Of a stretch of 64,000 nucleotides of DNA, positions 63,821-64,000 are shown piece by piece. Numbering within the stretch: position 1 is the first letter of the stretch; the number at the start of each line of letters is the position of its first letter. The notes under the pieces were generated by a model. It was given only the letters and a program-made list of their open reading frames with translations, had not been told where the DNA came from and did no database searches. Made by a program: the position numbers and the translations under genes. Origin of the DNA: Flaccisagitta enflata (lineage: Eukaryota; Chaetognatha; Sagittoidea; Aphragmophora); the NCBI GenBank assembly GCA_965153355.1, contig OZ231127.1:86118001-86182000 (forward strand). Direction: 5' to 3'.

Positions 63821-64000
63821 CTGAGTGGGTGCTGTCATCTTGTCTCCACATTCCTGGAAACAGAAAGTGTAGTGAGAACCGACAGAAGGAAGGCCGCTGA
63901 CGCCGCCGCCGACGCCGCCGCTGACATCGCCGCCGCCGCCGCTGACGCCGCCGCCACCGACTCCAAGGCCGGAGACGGAACCGTCGATGAATGTCGAGAC
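63821..64000 (-). CDS. exon of a gene leaving the window on the right
   Basis: The minus-strand frame is open from the window edge to a donor CAG|gtatgg at 63821/63820. It reads Gly/Ser/Val-rich sequence (VSGLGVGGGGVSGGGGDVSG) followed by GSHYTFCFQECGDKMTAPTQ. The two-Cys segment after the Gly tract looks like the start of a folded, possibly metal-binding, domain. Family not recognised. An ORF at 63471-63659 on the same strand (KKQGLLGLISNQRRALVQLK) might be a later exon, but no acceptor is obvious. Confidence 0.5.

Overview
This window is nuclear DNA of a metazoan, most likely a marine invertebrate. The evidence is spliced genes with GT-AG introns, animal-type ribosomal proteins uL18/RPL5 and eL8/RPL7A, a DPP8/9-type prolyl peptidase with about 20 exons, a secreted two-domain C-type lectin, box C/D snoRNA-like units in introns, a non-LTR reverse transcriptase, pogo/Tigger-like MITEs and very many microsatellites. 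I cannot fix the clade from sequence alone. Bacterial features (operators, RBS, CRISPR) are absent.

Layout. 1-3024 (+): 3' part of a WD/beta-propeller gene that starts outside the window. 3.0-6.0 kb: repeats, including two inverted arrays of a telomere-like 18-mer. 6045-7583 (+): exons 1-3 of RPL7A. 8.8-12.6 kb (-): a Ser/Asp/Asn-rich disordered protein gene. 13-23 kb: minisatellites, microsatellites, foldback elements and dispersed repeats. 23034-48649 (-): the DPP8/9 gene; its introns hold a reverse-transcriptase element (25-26.5 kb), a 1.3 kb (CA)n tract, a lectin gene on the opposite strand (36418-38794), a snoRNA-like unit and a 1.9 kb satellite insertion nested in another element. 49164-52610 (-): RPL5. 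52886-57926 (-): exons 4-7 of RPL7A. 58.3-63.8 kb: repeats, a long hairpin and an unrecognised ORF. 63.8-64 kb (-): an exon of a gene leaving the window.

Main observation. RPL7A is split: exons 1-3 lie on the plus strand at 6-7.6 kb and exons 4-7 on the minus strand at 57.9-52.9 kb. A perfect 39-bp inverted repeat lies at 8217-8255 and 58233-58271. Flipping the 49,977 bp between the copies restores one 840-nt, seven-exon RPL7A reading frame with matching splice phases. It also puts RPL7A, RPL5, DPP8/9 and the Ser-rich gene in the same direction as the left-hand genes. The cause is either a real or heterozygous inversion, or an assembly mis-orientation.

Second observation. At least a dozen copies of a short dispersed element, called family A here, begin with a 7-bp-arm hairpin whose arms differ between copies but stay self-complementary. 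The hairpin is followed by a GTCC/GTCGG-rich stretch and the element ends in GGCCTTGTT. One copy carries a 1.9 kb satellite, another fills intron 1 of the lectin gene and appears to supply its 3' splice site, and head fragments bracket the reverse transcriptase. Large foldback elements are also unusually common, with about seven in 64 kb.
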